Below are positions 24,720 through 34,218 of a stretch of DNA of 34,850 nucleotides, in pieces. Every line of letters starts with the position of its first letter. Position 1 is the stretch's first letter. The translations under genes and the position numbers were made by a program. The stretch comes from Photorhabdus heterorhabditis (GTDB lineage Bacteria; Pseudomonadota; Gammaproteobacteria; Enterobacterales; Enterobacteriaceae), in contig NZ_RCWA01000043.1 of the NCBI RefSeq assembly GCF_018448905.1, positions 1-34,850 on the forward strand. The letters run 5' to 3'. The notes beneath the pieces were generated by a model. That model saw only the letters and a program-made list of their open reading frames with translations, was not told the origin of the DNA and did no database searches.

Positions 24720-27350
24720 TTAAACCGGATCGGCTGATTCTCTGCCACTATCAGCATCAGGTGAATTGGTATTATCGCTTTCCAATCCTTCCCTTTCTTC
24801 TACCAGCTCATCTTCATCATCTTCAGGTTCTGCAACCCGCTGTAAGCCAACAACTTTCTCATCTTGAGCAGTACGGATCAGTGTTACGCCCTGAGTATTC
24901 CGGCCAACAACGCTGACTTCCGACACCCTTGTACGTACCAATGTACCTGCATCGGTAATCATCATAATCTGATCAGTTGGCACAACTTGAATTGCACCGA
25001 CCACATTACCATTACGCTCGCTGACCTTGATTGAGATAACCCCCTGAGTTGCTCGGGATTTAATTGGATACTCATTTTCAGCCGTTCGTTTGCCATAACC
25101 GTTTTCAGTCACTGTTAGGATTTCGCCTTCGCCACGCGGGATAATCAGGGAAACAACTTTGTCTTTACCATTGAGCTTAATACCGCGTACTCCGGTGGCT
25201 GTACGTCCCATTGCACGAACAGCACCCTCTTCAAAGCGAACAACTTTCCCTTCAGCAGAAAACAGCATGACTTCGTTACTGCCATCAGTCAGGTCAACGC
25301 CTATCAGTTCGTCACCTTCGTTGAGGTTAACCGCGAGAATACCAGCACTACGTGGACGGCTAAAATCCTGTAAGGCGGTTTTCTTCACAGTCCCGCTGGC
25401 CGTAGCCATAAAGACATACAGCCCATCTTCATATTCACGCACTGGCAGAATCGCAGTAATCCTCTCATTTTGCTCCAGCGGGAGAAGGTTAACGATCGGA
25501 CGACCACGGGCGCTACGACTGGCCTCAGGTAACTGGTAAACTTTCATCCAGTACAGACGACCGCGGCTGGAGAAGCAAAGAATAGTATCGTGAGTATTGG
25601 CTACCAACAGCTTTTCAAGGAAATCTTCTTCCTTGATGCGTGCTGCGGATTTACCTTTACCGCCACGACGCTGCGCTTCATAGTCAGACAGTGGCTGATA
25701 TTTGACATATCCCTGATGTGACAGCGTGACAACAACATCTTCCTGATTAATCAGGTCTTCAATATTGATGTCAGCAGTATTTTCAGTGATTTCAGTGCGG
25801 CGGGCATCATTATATTGCGCCTTGATTGCCAACAACTCTTCACGGATCACTTCCATCAAGCGATCAGGATTCTCCAGAATGAACAGCAACTCACCGATTA
25901 ACGTCAGCAATTCGCGATATTCATCCAATAACTTTTCATGCTCAAGGCCGGTCAGTTTCTGCAAACGCAAATCCAAAATGGCCTGGGCCTGCTGCTCGGT
26001 CAGATAATATTTACCACCATGCACACCATATTGTGATTCCAGCCATTCAGGGCGAGCGGCATCATCACCAGCACGTTCCAGCATGGAAGCAACATTGCCT
26101 AATACCCATGGCTGAGCAACTAATGCTGCTTTTGCCTCGGCTGGCGTCGAGGCTCGACGAATCAGTTCGATAATAGGATCGATATTCGCCAGCGCCACAG
26201 CCAATGCCTCAAGAATATGGGCACGTTCACGGGCTTTCCGTAATTCAAAGATTGTACGACGAGTGACTACTTCGCGGCGGTGGCATATAAATGCAGAAAT
26301 AATGTCTTTCAGATTCAGCAGTTTTGGCTGTCCCTGATGCAGCGCCACCATGTTGATACCGAAAGAAACCTGAAGCTGAGTCAGGGAATAGAGGTTATTC
26401 AGAACCACTTCCCCTACAGCATCGCGTTTCACTTCGATAACAATACGCATGCCATCCTTATCAGATTCGTCACGAAGAGCACTAACCCCTTCAATGCGCT
26501 TTTCCTTCACCAGTTCGGCAATTTTTTCAATCAAACGGGCTTTGTTGACTTGATAAGGAATTTCGTGCACCAGAATAGTTTCACGACCATTTTTCTCATC
26601 AACTTCGATTTCAGCACGGGCACGGATATAAATTTTACCGCGACCAGTCCGATAAGCCTCCTGAATACCCCGACGACCATTAATGATCGCAGCAGTCGGG
26701 AAATCTGGGCCAGGAATATACTGCATCAGCCCTTCAATACTGATGTTTTCATCATCAATATAAGCCAGACAACCATCAATAACTTCGGATAAGTTATGAG
26801 GAGGAATGTTGGTTGCCATACCCACTGCAATACCGGAAGAACCGTTGATCAGCAGGTTGGGTACTTTAGTTGGCATGACTTCCGGGATCTGCTCGGTACC
26901 ATCATAGTTCGGCACAAAATCGACGGTTTCTTTTTCCAGATCCGCCAGCAGCTCATGGGCAATTTTCGCCATACGTACTTCGGTGTAACGCATAGCTGCG
27001 GCTGAGTCACCATCGACTGACCCAAAGTTACCCTGACCATCTACCAACATATAACGCAGGGAGAACGGCTGAGCCATACGAACAATCGTGTCGTAAACTG
27101 CGCTGTCCCCATGTGGGTGGTATTTACCGATAACGTCTCCGACAACACGGGCAGACTTCTTATAGGGTTTATTCCAATCATTTCCCAGCACATTCATGGC
27201 GTAAAGTACGCGACGGTGTACCGGCTTCAGTCCGTCTCGAACATCTGGTAGTGCACGCCCGACAATAACAGACATTGCATAATCCAGATACGAGCTTTTC
27301 AGCTCTTCTTCGATATTGACCGGCGTGATTTCTCTGGCAATGTCGCTCAT
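24720..27350 (-). CDS. gyrA: DNA gyrase subunit A
   Basis: 876 residues from ATG 27350 ([20 protein letters not shown]). The frame reaches a GTG at 27359 but the family starts MSD. The quinolone-resistance region has the sensitive residues Ser83 and Asp87 ([10 protein letters not shown]). The catalytic tyrosine follows in AAMRYTE. The GyrA box QRRGGKG is present ([20 protein letters not shown]). The C-terminal beta-pinwheel is complete, with a short acidic tail ending [11 protein letters not shown]. Together with GyrB it introduces negative supercoils. The gene is transcribed away from ubiG, as in E. coli. Confidence 0.98.
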   Translation of the reverse strand: MSDIAREITPVNIEEELKSSYLDYAMSVIVGRALPDVRDGLKPVHRRVLYAMNVLGNDWNKPYKKSARVVGDVIGKYHPHGDSAVYDTIVRMAQPFSLRYMLVDGQGNFGSVDGDSAAAMRYTEVRMAKIAHELLADLEKETVDFVPNYDGTEQIPEVMPTKVPNLLINGSSGIAVGMATNIPPHNLSEVIDGCLAYIDDENISIEGLMQYIPGPDFPTAAIINGRRGIQEAYRTGRGKIYIRARAEIEVDEKNGRETILVHEIPYQVNKARLIEKIAELVKEKRIEGVSALRDESDKDGMRIVIEVKRDAVGEVVLNNLYSLTQLQVSFGINMVALHQGQPKLLNLKDIISAFICHRREVVTRRTIFELRKARERAHILEALAVALANIDPIIELIRRASTPAEAKAALVAQPWVLGNVASMLERAGDDAARPEWLESQYGVHGGKYYLTEQQAQAILDLRLQKLTGLEHEKLLDEYRELLTLIGELLFILENPDRLMEVIREELLAIKAQYNDARRTEITENTADINIEDLINQEDVVVTLSHQGYVKYQPLSDYEAQRRGGKGKSAARIKEEDFLEKLLVANTHDTILCFSSRGRLYWMKVYQLPEASRSARGRPIVNLLPLEQNERITAILPVREYEDGLYVFMATASGTVKKTALQDFSRPRSAGILAVNLNEGDELIGVDLTDGSNEVMLFSAEGKVVRFEEGAVRAMGRTATGVRGIKLNGKDKVVSLIIPRGEGEILTVTENGYGKRTAENEYPIKSRATQGVISIKVSERNGNVVGAIQVVPTDQIMMITDAGTLVRTRVSEVSVVGRNTQGVTLIRTAQDEKVVGLQRVAEPEDDEDELVEEREGLESDNTNSPDADSGRESADPV

Positions 27351-27392
27351 GGAGCCCACTATCCCTCATAATTCCGAATTCAAAGGTTTAGA

Positions 27393-27398
27393 ACTATA
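27393..27398 (-). promoter_or_regulatory. Likely -10 box of gyrA promoter
   Basis: TATAGT on the - strand, 43 bases before the ATG at 27350. No good -35 hexamer at 17 bases. A match to the -10 alone, which suits gyrase promoters sensitive to supercoiling, but the call is weak. Confidence 0.4.
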
Positions 27399-27454
27399 CC
27401 ACAAATCAACAGCTTTATAAAAATCAGATACGGGTATTTAAAAATTAAGCCGTG

Positions 27455-27460
27455 TATACT
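27455..27460 (+). promoter_or_regulatory. Likely -10 box of ubiG promoter
   Basis: TATACT 57 bases before the ubiG ATG, preceded by TG one base upstream (GTGTATACT, extended -10 form). No clear -35 hexamer. Confidence 0.45.
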
Positions 27461-27517
27461 ATTCCCAGCGCAGAGTGAATCCATCTGTAAAGAAAGTTTA
27501 AGGAGCAACAACCGTCG

Positions 27518-28240
27518 ATGAACACCAAATCCCCCTCCACGACAAACAATGTTGATCAACAAGAAATAGAGAAATTTGAAGCAGTTGCTTCCCGCTGGTG
27601 GGATCTGGAAGGTGAATTTCAGCCACTACACCGTATTAATCCACTACGCCTGAATTATATTTTGCAACGTTCCGAGGGGATCTTCGGTAAAACAGTATTA
27701 GATGTGGGTTGTGGTGGCGGCATTTTATCAGAAAGTATGGCTCGTGAAGGTGCAGAAGTGACCGGGCTTGATATGGGAACTGAGCCGCTTCAAGTTGCCA
27801 GACTACACGCCCTTGAAACAGGCATCTCTGTCACTTATGTACAGGAAACAGTGGAAAGTCACGCAGAAAAATATCCACAGGCTTATGATATCGTCACCTG
27901 TATGGAAATGCTGGAACATGTCCCGGACCCTCAATCGGTTGTTCGAGCTTGTGCTCAGTTAGTAAAACCTGGTGGACATGTCTTTTTCTCTACCATTAAC
28001 CGCAACAAGAAAGCCTGGCTCATGGCGGTGATTGGCGCAGAATATATTCTGAAAATGGTGCCGAAAGGAACCCATGATGCGAAGAAATTTATCCGTCCAT
28101 CAGAGTTGATAGGCTGGATTGACAGAACACCCCTGAAAGAACAGCATATCATTGGCCTGCATTATAATCCGCTGACGGATAAATTTAGCCTTGGTTACAA
28201 TGTGGACGTTAATTATATGCTGCATACTCAATATGTCTGA
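27518..28240 (+). CDS. ubiG: Ubiquinone biosynthesis O-methyltransferase UbiG
   Basis: A 240-residue class I methyltransferase. [20 protein letters not shown] and [12 protein letters not shown] at the N-terminus, the S-adenosylmethionine motif [16 protein letters not shown] (about 60-75), GLDMGTEPL, and [14 protein letters not shown] membrane-binding segment [21 protein letters not shown] and [18 protein letters not shown] follow. It carries out both O-methylations of ubiquinone synthesis at the inner membrane. AAGGAG lies about 12 bases before the ATG. The yfaL autotransporter gene that follows in E. coli is absent here. Confidence 0.97.
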   Translation: MNTKSPSTTNNVDQQEIEKFEAVASRWWDLEGEFQPLHRINPLRLNYILQRSEGIFGKTVLDVGCGGGILSESMAREGAEVTGLDMGTEPLQVARLHALETGISVTYVQETVESHAEKYPQAYDIVTCMEMLEHVPDPQSVVRACAQLVKPGGHVFFSTINRNKKAWLMAVIGAEYILKMVPKGTHDAKKFIRPSELIGWIDRTPLKEQHIIGLHYNPLTDKFSLGYNVDVNYMLHTQYV

Positions 28241-28382
28241 CATATTCATCTGACAGATTAATAAATCGACAAATGAATCATATTTTCAAGAATTTTTTTA
28301 CTTAGGTTTACTCGTATTTCTGTCAGGTCAACCGCTAGTAATGATGCAGGCTTCCGGCTTTTTGATAAATTTAGTCCTCAAG

Positions 28383-28391
28383 TTATCCACA
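28383..28391 (+). promoter_or_regulatory. DnaA box in the nrdA upstream region
   Basis: TTATCCACA, the high-affinity DnaA binding sequence, 216 bases before nrdA. DnaA is known to regulate the nrdAB promoter in E. coli. Confidence 0.75.
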
Positions 28392-28430
28392 AAAATCCGT
28401 GTTTTTGTACACTTGATAAAAGCTGGTTTT

Positions 28431-28479
28431 AACATTATCTTGTTGTCATTATTTAGTGCACCCCCTACATATTGTGTTC
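28431..28479 (+). promoter_or_regulatory. Possible pair of NrdR boxes upstream of nrdA
   Basis: AACATTATCTTGTTGT (28431-28446) and CCTACATATTGTGTTC (28464-28479) resemble the ACACWATATWGTGT repressor box. They are 33 bases centre to centre, about three helix turns, the usual arrangement. Each copy has mismatches, so this is a suggestion. Confidence 0.45.
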
Positions 28480-28606
28480 CTTAACATTCCATTACCACTA
28501 CTCTCTCGTTGGTTTCTTCACCATTGAGGGAGTTACGTTTTGGTCTGACTAAAGACACAAAGCAGGTGGGAGTGAGTCTGAAAGTAAATGTAAGGTATGC
28601 CTGTCC

Positions 28607-30898
28607 ATGAACCATAGTCTGCTAGTAACAAAGCGTGATGGCCACAAAGAACGAATTGACCTTGAAAAAATCCACCGGGTTGTCGCCTGGGCAGCCGATG
28701 GCCTGAAAAATGTCTCGGTATCACAAGTAGAGCTGCGTTCCCAGATCCAATTTTACGACAGTATCAAAACCTCAGATATTCATGAGACGATGATTAAAGC
28801 TGCCGCTGACCTTATTTCTGGTGATGCACCTGACTATCAGTATCTAGCAGCCCGCTTAGCAATTTTCAATTTGCGTAAAAAAGCTTATGGTCAATTTGAG
28901 CCACCTGCACTGTATGATCATGTATCCCGTATGGTGGAAATGGGCAAATATGACAAACACTTGCTTGCAGACTACTCGAAAGAAGAATTCGAGCAAATGG
29001 ACGAGTTTATTGATCACTGGCGTGATATGAACTTTTCTTATGCCGCGGTCAAACAACTTGAAGGTAAATACCTGGTTCAGAATCGCGTTACTGGTGAAAT
29101 TTATGAAAGCGCCCAGTTTCTTTATATTTTGGTTGCCGCGTGCCTGTTCTCCAGTTATCCGAAAGAAACACGTCTGGACTATATCCGCCGCTTTTACGAC
29201 GCGGTTTCCACTTTTAAAATTTCGCTGCCTACCCCTATTATGGCCGGTGTTCGCACCCCTACTCGTCAATTCAGTTCCTGCGTACTGATTGAATGTGGCG
29301 ACAGTCTGGATTCCATTAATGCGACTTCCAGCGCCATTGTGAAATATGTTTCCCAACGTGCAGGTATTGGCATCAACGCCGGTCGTATTCGTGCACTAGG
29401 TAGCCCGATCCGTAATGGTGAAGCATTCCATACAGGTTGTATTCCGTTTTATAAGCACTTCCAGACAGCGGTAAAATCCTGTTCTCAGGGGGGGGTCCGT
29501 GGCGGCGCAGCTACACTGTTCTATCCGCTGTGGCATCTGGAAGTTGAAAGTCTGCTGGTACTGAAAAACAACCGGGGTGTTGAAGGAAACCGTGTCCGTC
29601 ATATGGACTATGGCGTACAGCTTAACAAATTGATGTATGAACGCCTGATCAAAGGTGAAGATATTACACTATTTAGCCCGTCCGACGTCCCAGGGTTATA
29701 TGATGCATTCTTTGCTGATCAAGATGAATTTGAGCGTCTGTACACCAAGTATGAGCAAGACAGTAATATCCGTCAGCAACGTCTGAAAGCCGTTGATCTA
29801 TTCTCCTTGATGATGCAGGAACGCGCTTCTACTGGCCGTATCTATATTCAGAACGTAGATCATTGCAACACTCACAGCCCATTTGATCCATCAGTTGCGC
29901 CTGTACGCCAGTCAAACTTATGTCTGGAAATTGCACTACCAACTAAGCCATTAAATGATATCAATGATAAAAATGGCGAAATTGCGTTGTGTACACTGTC
30001 TGCATTCAACCTAGGTGCAATTGAAAATCTTGATGAGCTGGAAGAATTGGCTGCTCTGGCTGTTCGCGCTCTTGATGCTCTGCTCGATTATCAAGATTAT
30101 CCAATCCTTGCAGCAAAACAAGGGGCTATGGGTCGCCGTACTTTAGGTATTGGTGTCATCAACTATGCTTATTATCTGGCAAAACACGGCGTACGTTATT
30201 CAGATGGCAGCGCTAATAACCTGACTCACAAAACATTTGAAGCTATCCAATATTACCTATTGAAAGCATCGAATGAATTAGCGAAAGAGCAAGGTGCTTG
30301 CCTATGGTTTAAAGAAACGACCTATTCTGAAGGTATCCTGCCTATCGATACCTATAAAAAAGCACTGGATACACTGACTAATGAGCCTCTTCACTATGAT
30401 TGGGAAACATTGCGTAGCGATATCAAACAATATGGTCTGCGTAACTCAACATTATCCTCTTTGATGCCTTCAGAGACTTCTTCACAGATCTCTAACGCCA
30501 CCAACGGTATTGAACCACCTCGTGGTTATATCAGTATCAAAGCATCGAAAGACGGGATTTTGCGTCAGGTTGTTCCAGAATATGAAAGCCTAAAAGGGGC
30601 TTATGAATTACTGTGGCAAATGCCTGGCAATGACGGCTACTTACAGTTGGTTGGTATCATGCAAAAATTCATCGACCAGTCGATCTCTGCCAATACCAAC
30701 TATGACCCAACACGTTTCCCTAGCGGAAAAGTGCCAATGAATCAGTTGCTGAAAGATTTGTTACTCGCTTACAAATATGGTGTAAAAACGCTGTATTACC
30801 ACAATACACGTGATGGTGCAGAAGACGTTCAGGATGACCTGGAAGAAGTCGTGGAATCTGCTGATTCCGATTGTGAAAGCGGCGCATGTAAGATTTAA
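28607..30898 (+). CDS. nrdA: Ribonucleoside-diphosphate reductase 1, alpha subunit
   Basis: A 763-residue protein (E. coli 761). An N-terminal ATP-cone (LLVTKRDGHKERIDLEKIHR) is the allosteric activity site. FSSCVLIECGDSLDS carries the first redox cysteine, QSNLCLEIALPTKP the Asn/Cys/Glu radical site, and EIALCTLSAFNLGA the second redox cysteine. MPSETSSQISNATNGIEPPR is also present. KTLYYHNTRDG has the tyrosine pair of radical transfer, and the tail CESGACKI holds the shuttle cysteines. It reduces ribonucleoside diphosphates to deoxy forms. nrdB follows after 12 bases. Confidence 0.98.
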   Translation: MNHSLLVTKRDGHKERIDLEKIHRVVAWAADGLKNVSVSQVELRSQIQFYDSIKTSDIHETMIKAAADLISGDAPDYQYLAARLAIFNLRKKAYGQFEPPALYDHVSRMVEMGKYDKHLLADYSKEEFEQMDEFIDHWRDMNFSYAAVKQLEGKYLVQNRVTGEIYESAQFLYILVAACLFSSYPKETRLDYIRRFYDAVSTFKISLPTPIMAGVRTPTRQFSSCVLIECGDSLDSINATSSAIVKYVSQRAGIGINAGRIRALGSPIRNGEAFHTGCIPFYKHFQTAVKSCSQGGVRGGAATLFYPLWHLEVESLLVLKNNRGVEGNRVRHMDYGVQLNKLMYERLIKGEDITLFSPSDVPGLYDAFFADQDEFERLYTKYEQDSNIRQQRLKAVDLFSLMMQERASTGRIYIQNVDHCNTHSPFDPSVAPVRQSNLCLEIALPTKPLNDINDKNGEIALCTLSAFNLGAIENLDELEELAALAVRALDALLDYQDYPILAAKQGAMGRRTLGIGVINYAYYLAKHGVRYSDGSANNLTHKTFEAIQYYLLKASNELAKEQGACLWFKETTYSEGILPIDTYKKALDTLTNEPLHYDWETLRSDIKQYGLRNSTLSSLMPSETSSQISNATNGIEPPRGYISIKASKDGILRQVVPEYESLKGAYELLWQMPGNDGYLQLVGIMQKFIDQSISANTNYDPTRFPSGKVPMNQLLKDLLLAYKYGVKTLYYHNTRDGAEDVQDDLEEVVESADSDCESGACKI

Positions 30899-30910
30899 TT
30901 TGAGGAAGTT

Positions 30911-32041
30911 ATGGCCTATACCACCTTTTCACAAGTAAAAAACGACCAGTTACAAGAACCGATGTTTTTTGGTCAGCCGGTAAACGTAGCCCGTTTTGAC
31001 CAGCAAAAGTATCCAATTTTCGAGAAATTGATCGAAAAACAGCTCTCTTTCTTCTGGCGTCCAGAAGAAGTTGACGTGTCCCGTGACCGCATTGATTACA
31101 ATGCACTACCGGATCATGAAAAGCATATTTTTATCAGTAACCTGAAATACCAAACGCTGCTGGACTCTATTCAGGGCCGCAGCCCGAACGTGGCGTTTTT
31201 ACCGTTGATCTCCATCCCTGAGCTGGAGACATGGGTTGAAACCTGGTCTTTCTCGGAGACTATTCACTCACGTTCTTATACTCACATCATCCGTAATATC
31301 GTTAACGATCCGGCTGTTGTATTTGATGATATTGTCACCAACGAAGAGATTCTCAAACGCGCAAAAGATATTTCCGCTTATTACGATGATCTGATTAAGA
31401 TGACCAATAACTATCAGTTATTTGGTGAAGGAACACATCAAATTGCAGGTACAACCATCACAGTCAGCCTGCGTGAACTGAAAAAGCAGTTATATCTGTG
31501 CCTGATGAGTGTTAACGCGCTGGAAGCGATCCGCTTCTACGTTAGCTTTGCCTGTTCATTTGCCTTTGCAGAACGCGAACTCATGGAAGGTAACGCTAAA
31601 ATCATCAAACTGATCGCCCGTGACGAAGCACTACATCTGACAGGTACTCAGCATATGTTGAACCTGTTGCGCTCTGGTCAGGATGATCCGGAGATGGCAG
31701 AAATTGCTAATGAGTGTGAACAACAGTGCTATGACCTGTTTGTTCAAGCTGCGGAGCAAGAAAAAGAGTGGGCAGATTATCTGTTCAGCGAAGGTTCAAT
31801 GATTGGTTTAAACCGAGATATTTTGTGTCAATACGTTGAATACATCACCAATATTCGTATGCAGGCTGTCGGGCTAAAACTGCCATTTGAGACGCGTTCT
31901 AACCCGATTCCGTGGATTAACTCCTGGCTGGTATCCGATAACGTTCAAGTAGCACCACAAGAAGTTGAAGTCAGTTCATATCTGGTTGGTCAGATTGATG
32001 CTGAAGTTAACCCTGACGACCTGAGTGATTTTGAACTCTGA
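30911..32041 (+). CDS. nrdB: Ribonucleoside-diphosphate reductase 1, beta subunit
   Basis: A 376-residue diiron protein. The radical tyrosine is in [20 protein letters not shown]. Iron ligands appear in [29 protein letters not shown] (Glu and His) and [16 protein letters not shown]. The C-terminal DDLSDFEL is the part that docks into NrdA. It generates and stores the tyrosyl radical used by NrdA. The last base of its stop overlaps the first base of the ferredoxin ATG (TGATG). Confidence 0.98.
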   Translation: MAYTTFSQVKNDQLQEPMFFGQPVNVARFDQQKYPIFEKLIEKQLSFFWRPEEVDVSRDRIDYNALPDHEKHIFISNLKYQTLLDSIQGRSPNVAFLPLISIPELETWVETWSFSETIHSRSYTHIIRNIVNDPAVVFDDIVTNEEILKRAKDISAYYDDLIKMTNNYQLFGEGTHQIAGTTITVSLRELKKQLYLCLMSVNALEAIRFYVSFACSFAFAERELMEGNAKIIKLIARDEALHLTGTQHMLNLLRSGQDDPEMAEIANECEQQCYDLFVQAAEQEKEWADYLFSEGSMIGLNRDILCQYVEYITNIRMQAVGLKLPFETRSNPIPWINSWLVSDNVQVAPQEVEVSSYLVGQIDAEVNPDDLSDFEL

Positions 32042-32307
32042 TGACAAGTTATAAAGTAACCCTGCATGATATGCAGGGTTATCATATTTACAGCTCCCCC
32101 GAGCTGCATAACAGTCTGCTAGAAGCACTGGAACAAGGTAGAGTACAACCGGAATACCAGTGCCGTGAAGGTTATTGCGGCTCCTGCCGTGTCAGATTGG
32201 TAAAAGGTAAAGTCGGTTATCGGCGTAAACCTCTGGCTTTTGTTAACGAAGGTGAGATTTTACCCTGCTGCTGTCATCCGCTTAGTGATATTGAAATTGA
32301 GCTATAA
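32041..32307 (+). CDS. yfaE: 2Fe-2S ferredoxin YfaE (NrdB diferric cofactor maintenance)
   Basis: An 88-residue plant-type ferredoxin: YQCREGYCGSCRVRLVKGKV gives three cluster cysteines (C-x4-C-x2-C) and EILPCCCHPLSDIEIEL the fourth. In E. coli YfaE supplies electrons to rebuild the diiron-tyrosyl centre of NrdB, consistent with its one-base overlap with nrdB. End of the nrdAB-yfaE operon. Confidence 0.95.
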   Translation: MTSYKVTLHDMQGYHIYSSPELHNSLLEALEQGRVQPEYQCREGYCGSCRVRLVKGKVGYRRKPLAFVNEGEILPCCCHPLSDIEIEL

Positions 32308-32329
32308 CCTTTCGTTATTCACAATAAAA

Positions 32330-32362
32330 GGTAATAACTGATTTTTCAGTTATTATCTTTTA
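32330..32362 (+). terminator. Terminator of the nrdAB-yfaE operon
   Basis: Twelve-base stem GGTAATAACTGA / TCAGTTATTATC (one G-T pair) with loop TTTT, followed by TTTTACC. Confidence 0.85.
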
Positions 32363-32375
32363 CCTTCTACCTTTT

Positions 32376-32402
32376 GGCAGTAATATTACTGCCTTCTTCT
32401 TT
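32376..32402 (+). terminator. Second hairpin after yfaE
   Basis: GGCAGTAATATTACTGCC is a perfect 18-base palindrome followed by TTCTTCTTT. It may back up the first terminator. The small loop needed makes it less certain. Confidence 0.5.
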
Positions 32403-32445
32403 AATATATTCACTAAAATCTACTGTTACATCAAAATTCCCACTC

Positions 32446-32572
32446 TATACCCGTCATCTTTCAAGTTGCTTCTTTGTTGGCTGCACTCACTCACCCCGGT
32501 CACATAGTTATCTATGCTCCCGGGGATTCGCTCCCTTGCCGCCGCGATGCATCTTGAAATCTATTGGGTATA
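32446..32572 (+). repeat. ERIC element (127 bp), copy 3
   Basis: Full-length, TATACCCGTCATCTTTCAAG at its start, ends GGGTATA, same orientation as copies 1 and 2. It separates the nrd operon from the toxin-immunity island. Confidence 0.92.
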
Positions 32573-32618
32573 TTATATTTATTGAAGTGGTCTAAATTAA
32601 CATTTCTCAAAAAATTGA

Positions 32619-32846
32619 TTAAAAAATTGGTTGTAATAAGTCATTACTTCCTAATGGATCTACTCCCAACAAGTCATTGCCTGAATAGGTTTGCACTGAA
32701 TAGAAATCACCATTAAATACGCATCCGGCATTTTTACATCGTTCAAAAATTTCACTCTTTATTTCACCACCGCAGCTTCGACGGTAAGGAAAATTTAATA
32801 ACTGTTTGAGCCTTTTTAAGATAATTAGGAAACTCATAATAGCCAT
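32619..32846 (-). pseudogene. Truncated CdiI-type immunity gene (third copy)
   Basis: The 75-residue frame is almost identical over its first 52 residues to the second copy (MSFLIILKRLKQLLNFPYRR, then SEIFERCKNAGCVFNGDFYS). It diverges after YSGNDLLGVDPLG and stops at LLQPIF. About 110 C-terminal residues present in the other copies are missing, and the following 40 bases do not resume the family. So it is a 5' fragment left by recombination. See the second copy for doubts on the true start of this N-terminus. Confidence 0.75.
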
Positions 32847-32891
32847 TCCATTTTAAATTGATCATATAAATCAAAGGCTAAGATAATTAGC

Positions 32892-32917
32892 GGACACATA
32901 ATAGTAATTACGTGTCC
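32892..32917. repeat. 26-bp imperfect palindrome between immunity copies (first)
   Basis: GGACACATAAT on one side, ATTACGTGTCC on the other, one mismatch, four bases between. The same element is at 33624-33649 in the same position relative to the next immunity gene. No T-run. It could be an operator, a poor terminator or part of a recombination unit. Confidence 0.6.
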
Positions 32918-32984
32918 ATATTAATTCACTCTCTAAATCAAAGATCATGAATAATCAATGCAAAAACAAACTGTTTCTTTATCG

Positions 32985-33578
32985 TCAAACATAACTTCTG
33001 CAACGCGAAAAAGCCAATCGCAATGCGGCACCCACTTCCTCAGGGGAACTGTCTGCCGGGATGATGACATAATCAGATTCAGAAAAACCATCTCCAGACC
33101 AGCCTTCCAATTTTTCATGGCTAGATGGTCGTATTGTTATTTGACTATCAAGTAATTGAATACCACAATTATGCATTTTTTTAAAAAGCTGGCGTTTTGA
33201 ACGGTATGGATGAAATTCCATCATCTCTATAACCCACTGCTCATATCGTTCTTTTCTTTTTTCATTATCTAAAAAATCACCGAGATTCTCATAGGGAATA
33301 AATCGACTTTTAGAAAGAGCACTAAAAACTGCAACCCCTAATTCTTCATCAGAAGTACCGGGAGATAACATATGGTTACCTCCTAAAGGATCTAAATTAA
33401 GCGAACGGTAACCGGAATAAGTTGTTACTGAGTAAAAATCACCATTAAATACGCATCCGGCATTTTTACATCGTTCAAAAATTTCACTCTTTATTTCACT
33501 ACCGTAACTTCGACGGTAAGGAAAATTTAATAACTGTTTGAGCCTTTTTAAGATAATTAGGAAACTCATAATAGCCAT
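32985..33578 (-). CDS. CdiI-type immunity protein, second (displaced) copy
   Basis: A 197-residue frame. From about residue 31 (SEIFERCKNAGCVFNGDFYS) it aligns along its whole length with the cognate immunity protein: LDPLGGNHMLSPGTSDEELG, VFSALSKSRFIPYENLGDF, YRSKRQLFKKMHNCGIQLLD, and a C-terminal 31 residues identical (ESDYVIIPADSSPEEVGAAL, then RLAFSRCRSYV). The DNA differs at many third positions in that stretch. The first 30 residues are not family-like. The base sequence there matches the 3' end of a toxin gene, and the position of the normal ATG reads AAG. So expression depends on a new upstream ATG (33578 or 33566). The likely role is protection against a sibling toxin with a different C-terminus. 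Confidence 0.75.
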   Translation of the reverse strand: MAIMSFLIILKRLKQLLNFPYRRSYGSEIKSEIFERCKNAGCVFNGDFYSVTTYSGYRSLNLDPLGGNHMLSPGTSDEELGVAVFSALSKSRFIPYENLGDFLDNEKRKERYEQWVIEMMEFHPYRSKRQLFKKMHNCGIQLLDSQITIRPSSHEKLEGWSGDGFSESDYVIIPADSSPEEVGAALRLAFSRCRSYV

Positions 33579-33623
33579 TCCATTTTAAATTGATCATATA
33601 AATCAAAGATTAAGATAATTAGC

Positions 33624-33649
33624 GGACACATAATAGTGATTACGTGTCC
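33624..33649. repeat. 26-bp imperfect palindrome between immunity copies (second)
   Basis: GGACACATAAT and ATTACGTGTCC again, about 730 bases from the first occurrence and within the same duplicated intergenic block. Confidence 0.6.
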
Positions 33650-33711
33650 ACTTTAATTAACTCTATAAATTAGAAATCATGATTAATCAGTACAAAACCA
33701 TTGTTTTATCG

Positions 33712-34218
33712 TCAAACATAACTTCTACAACGTGAAAAAGCTAGCCGTAATGCCGCACCCACTTCCTCAGGGGAACTGTCTGCCGGAATGATGACATAAT
33801 CTGACTCAACAATACCCTGCCCTGTCCAAAGCTCAAGTTTTTCATGACCAGAAGGTTTAATAGTTATCACACCATCTAACAAACGAATAGTACAACTGTT
33901 CATCGTCTTGAATAACTGACGTTTTGAGCGATAACCATAAGTTTTGATTAATCGATTAGTCCATTCTTTATATTGTTCGCTACATTTTGCAGGATCAAAA
34001 AAAACACCTACATCTTCCAAAGGAATTAACCTACTTTTGGATAATGCATCAAGAACTGCTATACCTAACTGCTCGTCATCTGTATCTGGGGACAATAAAT
34101 AATGTCCTCCCTGTAGATCAATACCTAGCATCCGATAACCAGAAAGAGTTTCAATGAGGTAAAAATCTCTATTAAATACACATCTGGCATTTAACCCTTG
34201 TTTAAAATCTGCATTCAT
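33712..34218 (-). CDS. CdiI-type immunity protein (cognate copy)
   Basis: A 168-residue protein whose ATG shares its first base with the last base of the toxin stop (TAATG), so it is translated right after the toxin and must be its antidote. It resembles the CdiI/DUF1436 group: ARCVFNRDFYLIETLSGYRM, GIDLQGGHYLLSPDTDDEQL, AVLDALSKSRLIPLEDVGVF, YGYRSKRQLFKTMNSCTIRL, IKPSGHEKLELWTGQGIVES, DYVIIPADSSPEEVGAALRL. Immunity proteins of this kind stay in the cytoplasm and block the toxin's active site or substrate cleft. No signal peptide or membrane segment. The exact subfamily is not certain. Confidence 0.8.
   Translation of the reverse strand: MNADFKQGLNARCVFNRDFYLIETLSGYRMLGIDLQGGHYLLSPDTDDEQLGIAVLDALSKSRLIPLEDVGVFFDPAKCSEQYKEWTNRLIKTYGYRSKRQLFKTMNSCTIRLLDGVITIKPSGHEKLELWTGQGIVESDYVIIPADSSPEEVGAALRLAFSRCRSYV

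Noticed and set aside
26280-26792. 170-codon frame opposite gyrA
   Set aside because: Fully antisense to a conserved part of gyrA; composition explained by the gyrA codons.
28856-29356. 166-codon frame opposite nrdA
   Set aside because: Antisense shadow of nrdA, with no ribosome site or family resemblance.
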